From positions 434,001 to 498,000 of the forward strand of contig NZ_UAUU01000008.1 in NCBI RefSeq assembly GCF_900457465.1: a stretch of 64,000 nucleotides of DNA. The letters are read 5' to 3'. The position numbers and the translations under genes were made by a program. The notes below the pieces were generated by a model. It did not search any database and was not told the DNA's origin. It saw only the letters and a program-made list of their open reading frames with translations. Numbering within the stretch: the first letter of the stretch is position 1; every line of letters begins with the position of its first letter. Source of the stretch: Sphingobacterium multivorum (GTDB lineage: Bacteria > Bacteroidota > Bacteroidia > Sphingobacteriales > Sphingobacteriaceae). Shown here in pieces: positions 19,901 to 28,238 of this stretch.

Positions 19901-20034
19901 ACGTGTTTATGCTGACGAAGTATAAAGGCATTGATCCCGAGGTGGGCTTGGGAGGCTTGACACCGGGGATCGATAACCGCCAGACCTACCCACGTACACG
20001 TACGTTTATGTTTGGCCTTAATTTTAATTTATAA
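16996..20034 (+). CDS. SusC/RagA TonB-linked outer-membrane transporter
   Basis: 1012 residues. Signal peptide to ~28 (NVHAQ), carboxypeptidase-regulatory-like domain ~32-115 (VKGAVQNEKGEFLPGVSVKA), TonB-box region with KLDEVVIGYGR, plug domain ~125-240 including VSLRGASTL, PYYVIDGVPG and IYGSKAANGVIIVATKRG, then a 22-strand barrel ending FMFGLNFNL. It imports large substrates with its SusD partner, powered by TonB. No N-terminal STN signalling domain is visible, although a sigma/FecR pair sits directly upstream. Intact despite its length. Confidence 0.96.
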   Translation: MLNKKNPQKKNLLIFALLSAGLTNVHAQQQQVKGAVQNEKGEFLPGVSVKAIQVNGGPSVTTSTNSQGLFHFQNLVEHAGYQFVFSAVGFQSDTLSGYVVEARKPLSLSVKLQQSAVKLDEVVIGYGRVSRKDLTSSISTIKAEDANVGVFTSPAQMLQGKVAGLTISSNNSNPNATPSVSLRGASTLRSGEAMEPYYVIDGVPGASLALVAPDDIASIDVLRDASATAIYGSKAANGVIIVATKRGKSGQTNINYNGYLAIDKVAKHYEMMNAAQYRSYVNDNGFSMEPTDDLGADTDWQRTVERTGVSNNHNISILGGAEKTQYSISLNTIKNNGVIKGTDMGRQIARAFLQTKALNDRLTASFNINASITKQNDVLALDQGLSVYDAMYYYLPVSPIRNTDGSWFEKPDRSQYANPLSLIEENTNFSKTKVLQAHAKLGYEILPGLTYNIDLSLQNRQFNNAQYYAMSSMAARGQNGKSIRAAVEDERKVMEMNLSYEKTFAGKHKVAALAGYSWEVNNNNDGFQLTTSDYYNDDLSYYNPGMANVVDLLGFGNYYLSTLRMISVYGRVNYAYNSKYLLQATVRRDGSSAFGSNNRWATFPSVSAAWRLSEESFIRESGIFDDLKLRAGYGVSGNSLGFDAFTAQSVRGASSKFFDYVSADGQVSPLRTLMVLRNSNPNLKWEATSMINLGLDFGFLKNRLTGSLEVYKKKTSDLIYDYQVSKSKYIYPTLTANVGEIENKGIELSLNAKAIDKEDFKWNTGLVLSHNTNKVVSIANEQFTQDYIELSDLGGAGQTNIFQQRLTPGAPIGQFYTWEWAGYNDEGVSVFYTRDEKTGERTGETTTTPQKKDQAVTGSPQPKLTLGWNNSFSYKNFSLNGMFQGAFGQKIMNATRARHSNVVGNAGQKNVLASVVETERMTDINAHYLSDRYLENGSYLRLAYVTLAYTIPMKNIPIKNLRVYATMNNVFMLTKYKGIDPEVGLGGLTPGIDNRQTYPRTRTFMFGLNFNL

Positions 20035-20128
20035 GACAGACCTGTGGGATGGAAAACTTTTTATCGAAACAATCCTGTTGACATAAATGGAGCATGCCAC
20101 ATGGCCTATAGAACAAGAAATAATTTAT

Positions 20129-21778
20129 ATGAAACCAACACTATTTATTCGCTTATTTACTTTATCGGCATTGAGTTTTTCGCTGGGATCTTGTACCGAT
20201 CTGGATGTTGATATAAAATCACAGCTGACGGAATTTCCAGATTCGGAACGTGCAGCGGAGGCAATTCTTGCTGATGTATATGCAGCTTACCGTGGCGCAA
20301 TGGGGCGCGATCATTGGATGGCCCAAACACTCTCAGCAGATGAGGCCGTGAGTGTTTCCATGGGGACAGACTGGTTTGATGGCGGTCGATACCGCGAATT
20401 CCATCTGCACAATTGGAACGCAGACAACGGCCTCTTACCAAGTATCTGGAACGATGCTTCCACTGGAATCACCTTAGCCAATAATGCCATTGCATTATTC
20501 GGGGAAGATAAAGAAAAGCTGACGGCACCTGCTCGCGCAATCCGTGCTTATTATTATTTTATACTGATGGATAATTTTGGCGCCGCACCGTTGATCACAG
20601 GGCCTGTTGATGCTGTCCCCGCACGTTCAAGCCGTGCTGAAATTTGCCGTTTTATTGAGGCCGAATTGCTTGCGGTGAAGGATTTGTTACCGACCACGGT
20701 TTCTGTAGCAACCTATGGAAAAGCAACGAAATATATGGCCGAAGCATTGCTGGCTAAGTTGTACCTCAACTGGGCTGTTTATACGGCTACCGATGTAGCC
20801 AATTACAATCCAAGTACACAAAATGAAAAATTAAATGATGTGGTTGCGATGTGCGACCAGATTATTTCCTCAGGACAGTTTAACCTGACAAGCCATAAGT
20901 TTATGGCCAAGTTTCGCCCCGATAATGGTTATCAGGTAAAGGATTTTATATTTGCCATACCCTATGATCGTGAAAAACAGCAGGGTATGACTTATTCGCG
21001 CTTCTGGATACATCGCAGTGCTCAAAATCAGTTTGCAACATTGCCTCAAAGTGTTGGGGGGACTTTTCGTGTATTACCGAGCTATTTGGAGAAATTTAAT
21101 CTGGCAGGCGACGAAAGGAATGCCTCATACATCGGCGGTAAGCAATATTACTGGTCAAATTATACAGAAGATAAGACTCGGCCTTTTCTGATCAGAACTT
21201 CCAAACGCGGCATAGATCAGGATTATAATGCTGCGGATGCAGATGCGCAGTTTGATTGGCACCTGGAGACCACTAAAGAAATTACTTTGCGTTCGGATGG
21301 TGCGGCCACGCTGAATGTGGGTAACGACCAAAAGGGGCGCTCAATGGGGTACAGATCCATTAAGTTTTATATGGACGTAGCCGTTACATCAGCCAATCAG
21401 CGTAATCAGAGCAATGATGTACCTGTATTTCGCTATGCCGATATCTTGTTGATGAAAGCGGAGGCTATACTCCGTGGGGCTGCTGCCACCAATGGTCAGA
21501 CTGCACAATCCCTGATTAATCAGATCCGTACCTATGTCAATGCACCTGTACTCACGGCAGCCCCAAATCTGCAAGATCTATTGGATGAGCGTGCACGAGA
21601 GTTTGCCGATGAGTCCTGGCGTAGAAATGATCTTATCCGTTACGGAAAATTTGAAGATAACTGGGGATTCCGATCGCTGTATCCTGCCGGCATGAGAGAG
21701 AAGTTCCGTCGTATTTTTCCCGTACCGACAACTGTATTAAACGTAAACACCCACTGGCAACAGAATCCGGGTTATTAA
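20129..21778 (+). CDS. SusD/RagB-family nutrient-binding lipoprotein
   Basis: 549 residues from the start at 20129, chosen because it gives a clean lipoprotein signal (LSFSLGSCTDLDVD); an upstream ATG at 20087 would prepend 14 polar residues. SusD features are AAEAILADVYAAYRGAMGRD, IRAYYYFILMDNFGAAPLI, FRYADILLMKAEAILRG and the C-terminal RRNDLIRYGKFEDNW...FPVPTTVLNVN...QNPGY. Partner of the SusC 95 bp upstream. A metallophosphatase follows 10 bp downstream, suggesting a phosphorylated nutrient. Confidence 0.95.
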   Translation: MKPTLFIRLFTLSALSFSLGSCTDLDVDIKSQLTEFPDSERAAEAILADVYAAYRGAMGRDHWMAQTLSADEAVSVSMGTDWFDGGRYREFHLHNWNADNGLLPSIWNDASTGITLANNAIALFGEDKEKLTAPARAIRAYYYFILMDNFGAAPLITGPVDAVPARSSRAEICRFIEAELLAVKDLLPTTVSVATYGKATKYMAEALLAKLYLNWAVYTATDVANYNPSTQNEKLNDVVAMCDQIISSGQFNLTSHKFMAKFRPDNGYQVKDFIFAIPYDREKQQGMTYSRFWIHRSAQNQFATLPQSVGGTFRVLPSYLEKFNLAGDERNASYIGGKQYYWSNYTEDKTRPFLIRTSKRGIDQDYNAADADAQFDWHLETTKEITLRSDGAATLNVGNDQKGRSMGYRSIKFYMDVAVTSANQRNQSNDVPVFRYADILLMKAEAILRGAAATNGQTAQSLINQIRTYVNAPVLTAAPNLQDLLDERAREFADESWRRNDLIRYGKFEDNWGFRSLYPAGMREKFRRIFPVPTTVLNVNTHWQQNPGY

Positions 21779-21787
21779 GATCTATTG

Positions 21788-22789
21788 ATGAAACGCAGAA
21801 CTTTTATGAAAAATTCCCTGGGCACGGCGATTACAGCCGGCCTGGAGGAATTACGCTCAGCAGCTTGGGGCTGACAAAACCCACGCAACTTGAAAGCGAA
21901 GATATACGACAGCTTTTAAAGCCCAAAGATGCTTATGATCTTCATTTTATGGCTGTAGGCGACTGGGGACGTAACGGTGCTGACCATCAGTTGGCCGTAG
22001 CAGAACAGATGGGCAAATGGGCCGATCAGCATCCCAATGATTTTATCATTTCTACCGGTGATAATTTTTATCCTTCCGGCGTGGTAAGCGAACATGATCC
22101 CTTGTGGCATTATTCGTTTGAAAATATCTATACCGCATTTTCGCTGCAATGGGACTGGTATCCCATTTTGGGAAACCACGATTATAAATCAGATCCCGAT
22201 GCACAGGTACGTTATAGTACGATCAGCAGACGTTGGAAGATGCCTGCGCGTTATTACAGCAAGACATTTGCGCTTAAGGATGGAAAAAAAGTACTGATGG
22301 CCTTTATCGATACTAACCCGATGATTCCTGAATTTTACAGTAACAGCGAGTATGGACCGCATGTAGCGGGACAGCAACCGGAGAAACAGCTGGCCTGCTG
22401 GATCAGCTACTGGAAAATTCGGATGAACATTGGAAAATTGTCATCGGCACCATCCCTTGTATACGGCAGGACCGCGTACAACGAATTATGATACGCTGGC
22501 TGTACGAAAGGTCCTGGAATCTATTTTTGAAAAGCGGGGAGTCGATATTTACCTTTCTGGACATGAGCATTCCCTGCAGCATTTGAAAGTTGAAGGCAAG
22601 AAGTTTCATCAGTTTATCTCGGGAGCGGGATCCGAAGTAACCCCGGTGAAGACAGATCTACCGTATGGCCGTTTTGCGAAAGATCAATACGGGTTCTTCT
22701 CTTTCTCGATCAGTAGCGAAGAAATAGCTTGTCAGGTTATCAGTCATGAGGGTATGGAGCTGTATCGGATAGTGCTTACAAAAGTATAA
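21788..22789 (+). pseudogene. Acid-phosphatase-type metallophosphatase, broken by three single-base indels
   Basis: Begins MKRRTFMKNSLGTAIT, a Tat-like signal. Calcineurin-like/tartrate-resistant acid phosphatase motifs are all present across three frames: GDWGRNG, STGDNFYPSGV, LGNHDYKSD, HHPLYTAGP and SGHEHSLQHL. Frame breaks fall at ~21845 (restored by one G), ~22397 (one G) and ~22448 (one C). The repaired protein would be ~333 residues with five dinuclear-metal motifs intact. It follows SusD by 10 bp and is probably the phosphomonoesterase of the SusCD unit. The conserved motifs suggest very recent decay or base-calling deletions. Confidence 0.85.
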
Positions 22790-22817
22790 GGTCAGAGGGC
22801 AGGAGGTGTGGAGCAGA

Positions 22818-22995
22818 TTCGTACCTGCTTCGTACCTTATTCGGATGCGATACAGATATTGTACAGATGCTAAACAGATATTGTCCAGACCCTGAACAGG
22901 AATTACCTGGTCAGAATTTGGTCAATAATGATCAGCAGATTGTGGAGCTCCGAAGGTGGTCCGAACACAATACGAACACAACCCGAATACATTGG
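22818..22995. repeat. Short direct-repeat-rich non-coding segment
   Basis: Contains imperfect direct repeats: TTCGTACCTGCTTCGTACC, two copies of CAGATATTGT at 22853 and 22875 spaced 22 bp apart, and a CGAACACAA series at 22962-22990. No coding potential recognised. It lies in the 334-bp gap after the phosphatase. Confidence 0.45.
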
Positions 22996-23067
22996 CGCTC
23001 GAGGTAAAAAAAACAGACTAGTCTGGGCTAAAAAAGCGGATTGGATTGAAAAAGGTCTGATTGAATA

Positions 23068-23113
23068 GAAGCATTCATCTAACATACTTTTTTGAGCGTT
23101 AGATGAATGCTTC
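23068..23113. terminator. Strong 16-bp hairpin between convergent genes
   Basis: Perfect inverted repeat of 16 bp (arms 23068-23083 and 23098-23113) with a 14-nt loop containing T6. It sits between the plus-strand phosphatase and the minus-strand small membrane protein. No T-run directly follows either arm, so termination may be bidirectional but is not certain. Confidence 0.55.
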
Positions 23114-23123
23114 ATACGTTGTG

Positions 23124-23258
23124 TTAAATAGATATGCTGCAGGACTTCGCTGCGAAAAAGAATACAGCGAGCCATACAAGTCCTTTGGCCAGAAAGAAGA
23201 GAAATGCTCCAATTCCGGCACGCTTAAGCCATTTAGATTTGTTGTCTTTTTGCTCCAT
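23124..23258 (-). CDS. Small single-pass membrane protein, 44 residues
   Basis: ATG at 23256-23258, stop at 23124-23126. A basic N-terminus (MEQKDNKSKWLKRAG) precedes one hydrophobic helix (IGAFLFFLAKGLVWLAVFFF) and a short polar tail. The positive-inside signature supports a real membrane micro-protein. It starts 29 bp after the haem oxygenase stop on the same strand, so it may be co-transcribed. No family function known. Confidence 0.6.
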   Translation of the reverse strand: MEQKDNKSKWLKRAGIGAFLFFLAKGLVWLAVFFFAAKSCSISI

Positions 23259-23287
23259 TTATGGGATTAAACACGAACACTCCAATT

Positions 23288-23851
23288 TTAGTTCGCACTG
23301 GCAATAGGAGTGAATACTTCGCCAAAGTTATAAAAAGTTTGGTTAGCAATCTCTACTGCGCGATCATAAGTTGCCGGATCTTCTGAATATTTGTTTAATA
23401 CCGCTGTAAATCCAGCCCACATGTCACGGCTATTTTCGCCATAACCTTCGAAGAAAGAAGTTCCTTTGGTAACGCCATATTTATTGAGCATCTGCACGAT
23501 ATACGGGCCGCCCATGATTGAACCTTCCAAAACATATAATGATGCAAGTGCTTCCTGTACATTGGCTACCGCTGGAGCGTTTGCTTCTGGAAGGTTGTCT
23601 ACGTTACCACCCAAAGCTTCGATATCGCTTTTAATGTACGATGAATTACGGCGTTCGGCCAAATCTGGCAATACTTCTGCGGTTACGAAAGGAGCGATGC
23701 GATCTTCTACAGCACGGAAATAAGCATAGAAGCCTTTCAATACTTCTGCGTAATCTGCTTCTGAACGAATATTTTTCAATTGGCGCACGATCGTTCCTTC
23801 TACGTTTTGGTGAGCTGCGTGCGTTTGCTCTTTGATATGTTGACTTAACAT
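23288..23851 (-). CDS. Haem oxygenase (biliverdin-producing)
   Basis: 187 residues from the start at 23851, chosen because the homologous N-terminus MLSQHIKEQTHAAHQNVEG begins there; the longer frame adds 27 unlikely residues. His14 in HQNVE fits the proximal haem ligand position. The distal helix has YGENSRDMWAGF. GSIMGGPYI in the middle also fits the family. It cleaves haem to biliverdin, CO and iron in the cytoplasm. Its position next to a haem-uptake region is consistent with use of imported haem as an iron source. Confidence 0.9.
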   Translation of the reverse strand: MLSQHIKEQTHAAHQNVEGTIVRQLKNIRSEADYAEVLKGFYAYFRAVEDRIAPFVTAEVLPDLAERRNSSYIKSDIEALGGNVDNLPEANAPAVANVQEALASLYVLEGSIMGGPYIVQMLNKYGVTKGTSFFEGYGENSRDMWAGFTAVLNKYSEDPATYDRAVEIANQTFYNFGEVFTPIASAN

Positions 23852-23992
23852 GTTCTTGTTTTTATTTATAACGATTCTATACAAAGATTCGTATTTATTT
23901 CTACAAATGTATGCTGTTTTCTGCTTTATCATCTATGAAAAGTGGTTTAAATTTAAATAGGAGTATAACAAAATCCAGCTTCAATAAGTTGC

Positions 23993-25240
23993 TCACTTTA
24001 ACCTAAAGTTTGTTTTCAGTAGCAAATTTTCGTCTACTGGCGTCGGGAAATAAGACGCGGATGAAATTGCTTTGATCCGTAGGTTTCCTACAATATCTTT
24101 TAATGCTGCTGCAAGCCAGGCTTCCTTCGGGTCTCCGGGATGGCGGGAGCTTTCGACCGGAGCTAAAGGCAGGTCTACAGGTATGCCATCAAAATAATCC
24201 GACCATCCATCAGCATTCCGGATGAGAAATGAGGCTAGGTAAATATCGAAAGCTCCTACGCGTATGGAAAAAAAGCCGACGGGTTTACCAAACGTCTGCT
24301 GACCAATAAGGCGTATCGGAATATAGGGTTTGAAGCTGCTGATCAGTAATTCACTTGCCGAAGCCGTGCGTTCTGATACAATGCATGACAGCTGCTGTAA
24401 AGAATTGAAATGTCCCTTTTTGATAAAGTAATGCGTATTGGCTTTTTCACTATAATCCACATCGGCGAGGGTGGCAGGGCGTCCTTTGTATTGGACCACG
24501 TTGCCACTTGCATCCAGATAGGGTTGGTTGAGGAGTAGTTTTGCTTTGCCTTGCTGTACAGTCGGATGAAATTGTTCGCTGAACATAACTTTTTTATCCA
24601 GTTTGGCTGGGCTAATGAGGTTGGCTAAATATTCTGCGGTTTCCACATAACCGCCACCGTTATGTCGTAGATCGAGGATTAAATGAGTAACTTGCTTTTG
24701 AGCCAGTTGGGCTGCAAGCTGATCCAGTTCGGCCTTCACTGTCTGGAGCTGAGGAAAAGAGGGAATGTAAACATAAGCAATCCGTTTGTTTCCCGCAGAC
24801 CAGTAGGACAGGTGTGTAGCATACCTGTAGGGTGTTTCTATGCTGGCCATGTGACCGCTACTTTTCTTGTCGTTACGACGACGCTCTAGATATGAATATT
24901 TGGGTTTATTGGGGATGGTCGACAATTCGTAAGGTCTATCTTTCTTGTGCAAAGCGTATTGGCTGAGGGCAAAAAGTGCCCGCTCATAAGCCGTTTGTTC
25001 GGGGTCTATCTGTGCATATTTCGTCCGCGGATCAAAAGTAGTATATGAAGGGAGAGCTTCCTGCCAGCGGTATAGCTGTTTGGCGTATAGGTAGATTGAG
25101 TCGAGCGTCAATTCTTTTTTTGTTCCTGTTTTTGGACTAATAAATTCATCGGGCAGCGTTGTTGTCTTACTGCCGTTCTGACAAGCTGTTATAGCAGTTA
25201 TTGTAACTAATAGACCAACTATTGGGCGGATTCGACTCAT
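23993..25240 (-). CDS. S41-family (C-terminal-processing-like) peptidase, lipoprotein
   Basis: 415 residues with a lipoprotein signal (MSRIRPIVGLLVTITAITAC, Cys20). The tail-specific protease core includes HLILDLRHNGGGYVETAEYLANL and the catalytic Ser region VSERTASASELLISSF, followed by IRLIGQQTFGKPVGF that supplies the Lys. A PDZ domain is not evident. It is surface or periplasmic, with a probable role in protein turnover. It lies between the MauG-like peroxidase and haem oxygenase on the same strand, but a ~200-bp gap makes operon membership doubtful. Confidence 0.85.
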   Translation of the reverse strand: MSRIRPIVGLLVTITAITACQNGSKTTTLPDEFISPKTGTKKELTLDSIYLYAKQLYRWQEALPSYTTFDPRTKYAQIDPEQTAYERALFALSQYALHKKDRPYELSTIPNKPKYSYLERRRNDKKSSGHMASIETPYRYATHLSYWSAGNKRIAYVYIPSFPQLQTVKAELDQLAAQLAQKQVTHLILDLRHNGGGYVETAEYLANLISPAKLDKKVMFSEQFHPTVQQGKAKLLLNQPYLDASGNVVQYKGRPATLADVDYSEKANTHYFIKKGHFNSLQQLSCIVSERTASASELLISSFKPYIPIRLIGQQTFGKPVGFFSIRVGAFDIYLASFLIRNADGWSDYFDGIPVDLPLAPVESSRHPGDPKEAWLAAALKDIVGNLRIKAISSASYFPTPVDENLLLKTNFRLK

Positions 25241-25345
25241 GATTTGATGCGCATTTTGTTCCTTATGTCTGTAGTAGCTTCGCTACAAAATGGGTAATTA
25301 TCTGAAATTTAATACTTTTTTACTTTTTTATTTCATATAAAAGCC

Positions 25346-25437
25346 TAATTTTGTGCCAATTTATTTAATTTTTGATGCCTCCGCTACTGTGGAGTACTCA
25401 AAATGTCCCAAAGGTATCCCCTTTGGGATTTTTTATT
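25346..25437 (+). ncRNA. Candidate short transcript ending in a rho-independent terminator
   Basis: A TAATTTTG element (TANNTTTG-like -7 box) at 25346-25353 is followed ~50 bp later by a perfect 9-bp stem TCCCAAAGG/CCTTTGGGA (25406-25414 and 25420-25428) with a 5-nt loop and a T-run. A short CTCC/GGAG hairpin lies between. No plus-strand gene precedes it, because both flanking genes are on the minus strand, so the terminator appears to end an independent RNA of roughly 80 nt. No known RNA family was recognised. Confidence 0.35.
25406..25436 (+). terminator. Rho-independent terminator on the plus strand
   Basis: Nine-base-pair GC-rich stem, 5-nt loop and TTTTTT tract at 25429-25434. It lies immediately beyond the 3' end of the minus-strand peroxidase gene, where it could also work in reverse as a weaker hairpin. 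Confidence 0.7.
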
Positions 25438-26583
25438 TTAGGGTAATACAGGTCGCTCTGTTTTGCTTGGCACACTGGATAAACTCTCCAAAAAAGCCAA
25501 GATATTTTCCTGTTCTTTACTGCTCAATCGTACATTTTGAATATGTGGCGATAAGGTCCCATTGATCTGTTGTCCTGTCTTTTGGGGCATGCCCTGACTC
25601 AGCAGATTGATCAGTTCACTTAAGCTCGAAATACTACCATTGTGCAGGTAGGGTGCAGTATGGATCACATTGCGCAGACCCGGCGTGCGAAAATTTACCT
25701 TTGTCTGTTTCCAGTCCTGTTGCCTCAAAGCGACCATTGTCCAAGGCACCTTTGCTGGTAACGGCATAACCCAGGTTATGGAAAATCGAGATCTGTAAAG
25801 AAGGCACCATTATGGCAGTTGATGCATTTCCCTTTTTGTGCGAAACAGATGGAGACCTTCGAGCTGTGCATCGTTTAATGCCTGGTAATCTCCTTTGATA
25901 AAACGGTCAAAGACGGTTTCACCACTGCTAATTGATCTTGAATACGCTGCTATGGCATCTAGCAATCCTTCGACGCTCATCGTCTGGCTCGAGTAAGCCG
26001 CCTCATATAAATGAAGATAGCCTGGTATAGCTTGCAGCTTAGCGGGTAAAGCAGTCGTATTTCCGCCCATTTCGATGGGGGAGTTGATGGCTTCGGCGAT
26101 CTGCTCTCGATAAATCATTGCGCGGCCATCGTGGAAGAGTTTGCCTTCCAGGTACCAGACATTTTCTAGGGAAGGTGTATTGCGGTGATGCAGTGCGATC
26201 CCATCTGCCGTTGTTTTTTGGTCGATCCAGTAGGTGTCCGGATGATGACATGAAGCGCAAGTCTTCATGCCATTACCGGTGCGGGGGTCGAAAAATAAGG
26301 CTTTGCCAAGTGCGATTAGCTCGGTCTTATCTTTCGACGGGTTTTCGGGTAAAGCGGCCAGTTCACGTACCTTGATAGTGTTGTACCAAGTGGCAGCCGG
26401 CCATTGCGTTACCGATTTACTATATTGTTGGCGTAAGGTTTCTTCTGGGAAAGTAGGAGCTGTAGGCTCTTCTGGAACAGAAGCGCTCTTGTTGCAACTG
26501 CATACTGCCAGTGTCGCGAAACATGCTGTGATTAAAGGTTTTGTACGATAGCGAAAATATGCGGTCAAAAATATCTTAGGCAA
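25438..26583 (-). pseudogene. MauG/cytochrome-c-peroxidase-like di-haem lipoprotein, broken by three indels
   Basis: Lipoprotein signal ending AVCSC near residue 30. The first haem motif is CASCHH (in NGMKTCASCHHPDTYW). The second (CINCH) appears only after correcting a frameshift at the T5 run 25833-25837. Further shifts lie at A4 25782-25785 and A4 25690-25693, each repaired by removing one base. The C-terminus FRTPGLRNVIHTAPYLHNGS is typical of di-haem peroxidases. Repaired length is ~380 residues. It reduces peroxide or oxidises a partner in the periplasm. It is last in the HmuY/TonB-receptor series, starting 8 bp after the preceding gene stop. Confidence 0.88.
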
Positions 26584-26591
26584 GGTGTTAA

Positions 26592-27563
26592 TTAATTTAA
26601 AGAGATGTTAAAATCACCTTCTGATAATAAGTTCCCGTTTTTATCCATCATCTTCAAGGATTTAATTGCGTTTCCCTGTACAGATACGGGAATGGATAGC
26701 TTTATCGTCATCGTTGCAACATCAAAGACTACATTGTTGATAGCATATTCGTTATTGAGGTTATCAATCGCTATAAAATGGTCAAAATCTGCCTTGAAAT
26801 AAAGTTCATAAGTCTCTTTACTGTTTATCTTCAGCACCAGGTCGCCGCCCTTTTTGCCAGTATAATCCTGCCATTTTATGACATTGTATAATGTTGGTAA
26901 GAATACCTCAAAAGCATCGGTGAGTTTCGTGTAACGTCCGGAGATCAGTTTGATGCGGTATTTGCCTGGTTTGAGATCTTCTGGAGTGTTGAATTGTGCA
27001 ATAAAAGATGTTGGCGGTTGAGAAAAAGAAAGTAAGGTCTCTTTTCCATCTTTATCGACCAGATAGCCCTTGGTTTGCGCCTCGTCTTGCAAAATATTTT
27101 CTCCTCGTACTACCAAATCCTCATTTTTTGGGTAACCAAGGTAATATTTGCCTTCGAGCAGATTCATTTCTGCCTGTACCAGCGGCTGGTTGTACTGGAA
27201 TACCAATGTATAATTTTTGCTGGAACCATCTTGTGCCCGTACGGTATAGGTAATTGGTTTTTCAGATTGCAATTGTATAGCGGTACCAGATGCAGGCGTA
27301 ATCGAAGCTAATTCCGAAATTTTAATCGTAGGTGTAATGCTTTCGGGTTGCTCCATCAAGGGTGGCCAATATAGGATAATCTGGTCATTCACAATACTGG
27401 CTGACAAGGTTTTGCCATCAGCATCCTGAATGCTAAAGGATTCGATGTCGTTGTAGGGTAGGCTGGGGTATTCGGTTTTACAGGACCAGCATGTTAGTGC
27501 TAGCATAGAAATAGCTAGGAATTGAATGATATGTATTTGTTTTTTCAAAAATGAGTGTTGCAT
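26592..27563 (-). CDS. Surface lipoprotein with DUF5018/Ig-like N-terminal domain
   Basis: 323 residues. Lipoprotein signal ends LTCWSC near residue 28. Residues ~35-125 follow the pattern of DUF5018-like beta domains: ITPTIKISELASITPASGTAIQ followed by ITYTVRAQDGSSKNYTLVF. The remainder is beta-rich with no catalytic motif. It resembles the product of 28293 in layout and is probably a paralogue. It is encoded between the secreted unknown (27669) and the di-haem peroxidase. A role as accessory cell-surface protein of the haem locus is inferred from position. Confidence 0.75.
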   Translation of the reverse strand: MQHSFLKKQIHIIQFLAISMLALTCWSCKTEYPSLPYNDIESFSIQDADGKTLSASIVNDQIILYWPPLMEQPESITPTIKISELASITPASGTAIQLQSEKPITYTVRAQDGSSKNYTLVFQYNQPLVQAEMNLLEGKYYLGYPKNEDLVVRGENILQDEAQTKGYLVDKDGKETLLSFSQPPTSFIAQFNTPEDLKPGKYRIKLISGRYTKLTDAFEVFLPTLYNVIKWQDYTGKKGGDLVLKINSKETYELYFKADFDHFIAIDNLNNEYAINNVVFDVATMTIKLSIPVSVQGNAIKSLKMMDKNGNLLSEGDFNISLN

Positions 27564-27615
27564 AATTTTTTTTGGTTAAAAAATCGTTATGCGGATGATG
27601 ATTAGGTTATAAAAA

Positions 27616-27642
27616 TCCGCAACCCATCCACCAGGTTGCGGA
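27616..27642 (-). terminator. Terminator after the secreted unknown gene
   Basis: Nine-base-pair stem TCCGCAACC/GGTTGCGGA with a 9-nt loop. On the minus strand it is followed by five T (the A-run at 27611-27615). It is 26 bp beyond the stop of the 27669 gene and would reduce read-through to 26592, so the operon may be polar or split here. Confidence 0.75.
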
Positions 27643-27668
27643 ATCTTTTATTCATTAAATAGGAAAGA

Positions 27669-28238
27669 CTATAATGCCTTAACTTCGATATTGGTATCTG
27701 CTTTTACTTGTAACTGACCTGCCACTACTTGTTGACCAACATTTGTAAAATTAATTAACTTGACAGCATATAAAACTCCAGAAGAATTTCCCACTAATAC
27801 AGTCAAAGGTTCGATAGCTTCGTTACCATGACTAACTGGATCGTAGGCATACCATTCACCATTACCTTGAGATGATACTGCTGTCGCAGTCGCCCAATCC
27901 GAAGCCGTAACAGAAGAGATGTCTTTTGCTACCGTTCTGATCGAATAAGATCCAATAGCCTTGATGGAACCATTTACATGACTAAAAAATGCAACCTGAC
28001 CAGAGATACTCAAGCTTTGTCCACCTGTAGCAAGGTCTACATAGACTGCAGGCCAAGTTGCCGCTGCCGAAGGGCTCCACCATTGGCCTACTACAGTGTA
28101 GTTGCTGTTTGCTTTTGCTTGGTTTAAAGCTAAAGGAGCTGTTGCTGATTCTGTTGTTGGGGCTGCTGCCCATACTGCTGCCGATAGCACAGTCACGGCC
28201 ATAGCAGATTTTAAGATAGTTTTGATGTTTAAGTTCAT
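27669..28238 (-). CDS. Secreted protein of unknown function
   Basis: 189 residues with a Sec signal (MNLNIKTILKSAMAVTVLSA, cleavage near AAPTTES). The mature ~160 residues are small, Ala/Ser/Val-rich, almost lacking Cys, and contain SNYTVVGQWWSPSA and NGEWYAYDPVSHGNEAIEPLTVLVGN. No domain is recognised. It lies between the two Ig-like lipoproteins. It is followed by its own terminator, so it may be made in excess over the downstream genes, as expected for an abundant secreted or surface component. Confidence 0.7.
   Translation of the reverse strand: MNLNIKTILKSAMAVTVLSAAVWAAAPTTESATAPLALNQAKANSNYTVVGQWWSPSAAATWPAVYVDLATGGQSLSISGQVAFFSHVNGSIKAIGSYSIRTVAKDISSVTASDWATATAVSSQGNGEWYAYDPVSHGNEAIEPLTVLVGNSSGVLYAVKLINFTNVGQQVVAGQLQVKADTNIEVKAL

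Noticed and set aside
22903..23175. 90-residue minus-strand frame overlapping the small membrane protein
   Set aside because: It spans the 16-bp hairpin and lacks domains. The shorter frame 23124-23258 has a clear start and helix and is preferred.
25353..25565. 70-residue plus-strand frame starting in the candidate RNA
   Set aside because: It runs through the terminator hairpin and into the antisense of the peroxidase gene; not protein-like.
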